A stretch of DNA of 9,025 nt from Dehalococcoidia bacterium CG2_30_46_9 (GTDB lineage Bacteria; Chloroflexota; Dehalococcoidia; GIF9; AB-539-J10). Numbering within the stretch: the stretch's first letter is position 1; every line of letters starts with the position of its first letter. Position numbers and translations under genes: made by a program. The stretch is taken from contig MNYE01000063.1 in the NCBI GenBank assembly GCA_001873005.1, positions 1 through 9,025 on the forward strand, given 5' to 3'. Below are positions 6,257 through 9,025 of the stretch, one piece after another. The notes under the pieces were generated by a model. It ran no database searches. It was given only the letters and a program-made list of their open reading frames with translations, and had not been told where the DNA came from.

Positions 6257-6742
6257 TTAAGGCCACCCAGGTTCAATGGTATTTTGATACGCAACTGCGA
6301 GACCGGCCTTTTTCATTGCTAAGTTGCCATTCTTTATTTCATAGCGAATTGACGCTTTGGGAAAAGCCACGCATGCTCCCTTGATTCCCTCGCCGGTTTT
6401 CGCTTCAAAAGTAGTCTGGCAAGTATCACACACCAAAATATCTTTCTGGAGGGAAAAGCCTATGGATCTGCATGGTGGGCAAACATTAGCCCGAACATAG
6501 ACTTCTCCGCCCAGCTTGTACGCCATAAAAGCTATATCACCATTCTGCGTTCCAAACTTAAAGTGGATTATCTTGTTATTCTCGACCTCGCTTACTGGGA
6601 TGGATACAGTATCGCCAACCATCTGCGGCTCAATCCACGTTGCCTTTATTGGCTCGTTACTTAGTGCGCTATTGCTACTACACGCGATCATGCTTAATAT
6701 TACCCCAAATAGCGCAAAACCAAGTATTATCCTCTTTGACAT
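6257..6742 (-). CDS. DUF2318 (FtrD-like) Cys-rich lipoprotein
   Basis: This 161-residue protein starts with a lipoprotein signal: KR, a hydrophobic stretch, then LSMIAC, with Cys21 as the likely lipidated residue, so it should be anchored outside the membrane. The rest (about 38-150) matches the DUF2318 domain: FKFGTQNGDIAFMAYKLGG, then CPPC (88-91), CDTC (105-108), a single Cys124 and a C-terminal basic region. Such domains are thought to bind a metal or Fe-S centre and occur in FtrABCD/P19-type iron uptake clusters. The ATG directly follows the TAA of the ABC ATPase gene (0 nt), with AGGAGG (6753-6758) inside that gene, so the two are tightly coupled. Function in electron or metal transfer to the ABC partner is inference. 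Confidence 0.85.
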   Translation of the reverse strand: MSKRIILGFALFGVILSMIACSSNSALSNEPIKATWIEPQMVGDTVSIPVSEVENNKIIHFKFGTQNGDIAFMAYKLGGEVYVRANVCPPCRSIGFSLQKDILVCDTCQTTFEAKTGEGIKGACVAFPKASIRYEIKNGNLAMKKAGLAVAYQNTIEPGWP

Positions 6743-7426
6743 TTATTGCCTACCTCCTTTTTGGCTAATCTTGTCTGCGATTTGTCCATCCTGTAAAACT
6801 ATGATTTCTTTGGCGTGTCCGGCTATTTCGGGATTGTGGGTAACCATGACAATGCTGCGCCCATCTTTATTTAGCCGGTAAAACAAGCCTAAAATCTCTC
6901 TTCCCATCTTTTGATCCATATTACCGGTTGGCTCGTCTGCCAGGAGCAACGAGGGTGAATTGACCAAAGCCCGCGCAATTGCCACGCGCTGCTGCTCTCC
7001 ACCGCTTAGCTGGCTGGGTTTGTGTTCAGCCCTCCCCTCCAACCCTACCTCTTTCAACGTCTCTAATGCCTTTTCCTCTCCTTTCTCTGTTCCACAAAAA
7101 GTTAGAGGTAACATTACATTTTCCAAGGCAGTGAGAGACGGAAACAGATGATACTGCTGAAAAACGTAGGCTATCTTCCTTCTTCTTATATCCACAAAAT
7201 CCTTTTCATCTAGATTGTCTATGCGTTTCCCATCCAGGATTACTTCACCACTCGAAGGGTACTCTAAGCCACCGATGATATTTAAGAGAGTGGACTTTCC
7301 GCTTCCAGAAGGCCCCATGATAGCTATAAAGTCACCTTCATTCACACGAAGGGAAACATTGTTCAAGGCAACCACTTTAGCTATTTCCTTGCCGTAAATT
7401 TTTGATATATTTTTGATTTCTAGCAT
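6743..7426 (-). CDS. ABC transporter ATP-binding protein, LolD/MacB type
   Basis: This 227-residue ATPase drives the FtsX-type permease encoded just before it. Walker A is GPSGSGKST (38-46), the Q-loop is Gln90 in [13 protein letters not shown], the signature is [15 protein letters not shown] (140-154), Walker B is [10 protein letters not shown] (160-169) with catalytic Glu165, and the switch His is His197 in VTHNPE. The [15 protein letters not shown] and DEPTGNMD wording is that of the LolD/MacB/FtsE group rather than of nutrient importers. GAGGT 7 nt before the ATG is the ribosome binding site; the permease stop lies 9 nt upstream. As a half-size soluble subunit it should act as a homodimer at the inner membrane. 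The substrate cannot be told from the ATPase. Confidence 0.93.
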   Translation of the reverse strand: MLEIKNISKIYGKEIAKVVALNNVSLRVNEGDFIAIMGPSGSGKSTLLNIIGGLEYPSSGEVILDGKRIDNLDEKDFVDIRRRKIAYVFQQYHLFPSLTALENVMLPLTFCGTEKGEEKALETLKEVGLEGRAEHKPSQLSGGEQQRVAIARALVNSPSLLLADEPTGNMDQKMGREILGLFYRLNKDGRSIVMVTHNPEIAGHAKEIIVLQDGQIADKISQKGGRQ

Positions 7427-7435
7427 TTTTTTACC

Positions 7436-8626
7436 TCATAAAGACCTGAAAGAGTCGGCAACCTTAATTTTGGAGGCGCGGAACGCAGGGTAAACAGTCG
7501 CTATAATGGCAACAAAGGTAGCCAGAACCAATGAAGGGAGGAAGTACTGGGGAACATAACTAACGGCTACACCCCCAAAAATCAGCGGTCCGACTATGTA
7601 TGCTAGTAAAGTCCCGGCCACATATCCAAGGAAACCTCCCGCTACCCCAATAATGATTGCCTCGTAGAGGAAAATCTTAACTATCTGATTGCGTGATGCC
7701 CCCACAGCTTTCATTATGCCGATGTCCTTGATTCTTTCATGAACCGAGGTCATCATCGTGTTGACCACCCCAAAACAGCCGACAGCCAGCGTGATTCCAG
7801 CCAAAGCCAGGAGAAATCTGTTTATCTTTTCCAGCATGCCCATTTCGGTTTCAGCTATTTGCTTTACTGCAACTGCTCGAACCCCTGGAATTTTTCCGTT
7901 TATGGCGCTCGCAATTTCTGTTGTAGGACAGGCACTGCATAGGGCACGAATGTCTATTGAAGAAACTAATCCCTCCTTATCGAATGCCTCCTGTACCGTT
8001 TCTATAGGAACAAAAACTTGATAATCTTCGTTTGAGCCTGTCTCTTCAAGAATACCTGCGATGGTTATCTCCCTCCCGTTAAGTGCGATTCTGTCGCCTA
8101 CATTGAACTTCAGTAGCTCAGCGACTGTTGCGCCAACCAATGCCTCATCTGGAGTTTGAAGATATCTCCCCTTTGAAACCCGCCACCATGTCTTGAGTTT
8201 GTGCTCTTCTTGAGGGTCAACCCCAGCTACTACCACAGACGTTCCATTTATCTCGGCGTTCACGTAAAGTTTTGGAGCTATTGTGGCAATATTACCCTCA
8301 GCTTTAATGCCCCGCGCTTCTCTTATCAGGCCGTCGGTTATCTCTCTGATCTCCGGCAATTTGTCTTCAGGAATACGATTCTCACCAACCGCTAGAGTGC
8401 CGAGGCTTAGACCTCCCAATCCTACATCAATATTGCTTATTGCAGGCATGACCATTAAGTTAGCGCCATATTTCTCCAACTGACTATTGATGCTCGTCTC
8501 TCCCGCAAGGGCGATTGTCAGCACAGCAACGATTGTGGCAACGCCGATAACCACGCCGACCGAGGCGTATAACACTCGCTTTTTTCTTCGTGTGATGTCT
8601 TTCACAACCATCTGATATAGTCTCAT
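7436..8626 (-). CDS. FtsX/MacB-type ABC permease with an extracellular CxxC
   Basis: This 396-residue membrane protein has the MacB layout: TM1 (about 19-41), a large extracellular MacB_PCD-like domain (about 42-268), then three TM helices (about 271-293, 318-349, 361-381). The cytoplasmic loop ERIKDIGIMKAVGAS after TM2 is the FtsX-family coupling motif. Such permeases usually do mechanical work on the outside rather than simple import. Odd here is LCSACP in the extracellular domain (Cys230, Cys233), a CxxC beside the CxxC-rich DUF2318 partner. I chose ATG at 8626: AGGAGG (8631-8636) is 4 nt before it, whereas TTG at 8629 leaves only 1 nt. It starts 10 nt after the stop of the PLP enzyme gene, so it is in the same operon. 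Confidence 0.9.
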   Translation of the reverse strand: MRLYQMVVKDITRRKKRVLYASVGVVIGVATIVAVLTIALAGETSINSQLEKYGANLMVMPAISNIDVGLGGLSLGTLAVGENRIPEDKLPEIREITDGLIREARGIKAEGNIATIAPKLYVNAEINGTSVVVAGVDPQEEHKLKTWWRVSKGRYLQTPDEALVGATVAELLKFNVGDRIALNGREITIAGILEETGSNEDYQVFVPIETVQEAFDKEGLVSSIDIRALCSACPTTEIASAINGKIPGVRAVAVKQIAETEMGMLEKINRFLLALAGITLAVGCFGVVNTMMTSVHERIKDIGIMKAVGASRNQIVKIFLYEAIIIGVAGGFLGYVAGTLLAYIVGPLIFGGVAVSYVPQYFLPSLVLATFVAIIATVYPAFRASKIKVADSFRSL

Positions 8627-8636
8627 CAACCCTCCT

Positions 8637-9025
8637 TCACAGGCACTCGAGTGCCTGCCCTAAATCCCCGATCAAATCGTCAATGCTCTCCAAACCAACC
8701 GACAACCTGATTAGTTCAGGGGTAATCCCTATCTTCTCCCTATAATCCTTTGGCATCGAGGCGTGACTCATGGTAGCCGGGTGCTCGACAAGAGAAGCGA
8801 CACCGCCCAGAGATTCCGCCAGAGAGAAGACTTCGAGCTTTTTTAGAAAGGTATTAACGCCCTCAATACCACCTCTCATTTCAAATGACACTACTCCACC
8901 GAATCCCTTCATCTGCCTCGTTGCGATTTCATGTCCCGGATGAGACTCTAGCCCAGGGTAGAGTACCCTCTTTACTCCAGGATGTCCCTTAAGGTAATTT
9001 GCCACGGCAAAGGCATTTCTCTCAT
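8637..9025 (-). CDS. cystathionine gamma-synthase/lyase family enzyme, C-terminal part
   Basis: The gene runs off the right edge; 128 C-terminal residues are present, reading from ERNAFAVANYL. The first in-frame GTG (9005) is an internal Val, not a start. The sequence matches the Cys/Met metabolism PLP family: HPGVKRVLYPGL, GFGGVVSFEM, then the C-terminal SLGGVASLVEHPATMSH and LIRLSVGLES, which contact substrate and cofactor. The PLP lysine lies outside the window. The family includes cystathionine gamma-synthase (metB), gamma-lyase (mccB) and methionine gamma-lyase, which cannot be told apart from this part. Being in one operon with threonine synthase favours a role in the homoserine branch, perhaps synthase, but this is inference. 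Confidence 0.9.
   Translation of the reverse strand, partial: ERNAFAVANYLKGHPGVKRVLYPGLESHPGHEIATRQMKGFGGVVSFEMRGGIEGVNTFLKKLEVFSLAESLGGVASLVEHPATMSHASMPKDYREKIGITPELIRLSVGLESIDDLIGDLGQALECL

Noticed and set aside
8637..9005. Treating GTG at 9005 as the start of a 122-residue protein
   Set aside because: The frame continues to the window edge with family-like sequence (ERNAFAVANYL), so the gene is cut by the window rather than short.

Overview
All ten intact or partial genes lie on the minus strand, so transcription runs from high to low coordinates. The window looks like a bacterial chromosome of moderate GC, with strong AGGAGG-type ribosome binding sites and tight operon spacing. A long Ctc-type L25, a zinc-ribbon threonine synthase, a stand-alone NIL-domain protein beside IscS/IscU and a HypE-like AIR synthase together suggest an anaerobe of the Chloroflexota, perhaps class Dehalococcoidia. 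That placement is inference from recalled gene content, not from a search.

Right part (9025 to 5022), one apparent operon: the C-terminal 128 residues of a cystathionine gamma-synthase/lyase-type PLP enzyme (cut by the window edge), an FtsX/MacB-type ABC permease, its ATPase, a DUF2318 cysteine-rich lipoprotein and threonine synthase. Gaps are 0 to 11 nt. The permease-ATPase-DUF2318 trio resembles part of the Campylobacter P19/Ftr1 iron-uptake cluster, but no Ftr1 or P19 gene is seen. It sits between two amino-acid genes of the homoserine branch.

Middle part (5002 to 1979), a second operon behind its own extended -10 promoter: a NIL-domain protein, cysteine desulfurase (IscS/NifS), the Fe-S scaffold IscU and a HypE/AIR-synthase-like ATP-binding enzyme, with gaps of 0 to 8 nt. 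This is an iron-sulfur assembly unit with two unusual partners. The AIR synthase gene ends inside a decayed fragment of a CoA-binding (YccU/COG1832-type) protein gene, which supplies its last codons in a different frame.

Left part (1978 to 1): arsenite methyltransferase (arsM), with a good sigma-70-type promoter inside the decayed fragment; then ribosomal protein L25/Ctc with its own promoter, whose -10 lies in an inverted repeat. Positions 1-244 hold no gene but carry two candidate leftward promoters for a gene beyond the edge. No RNA gene, CRISPR array, IS element or convincing rho-independent terminator was found. The points most worth a second look are the CoA-binding remnant and the promoter inside it, the ABC-DUF2318 trio, and the HypE-like and NIL proteins in the isc operon.
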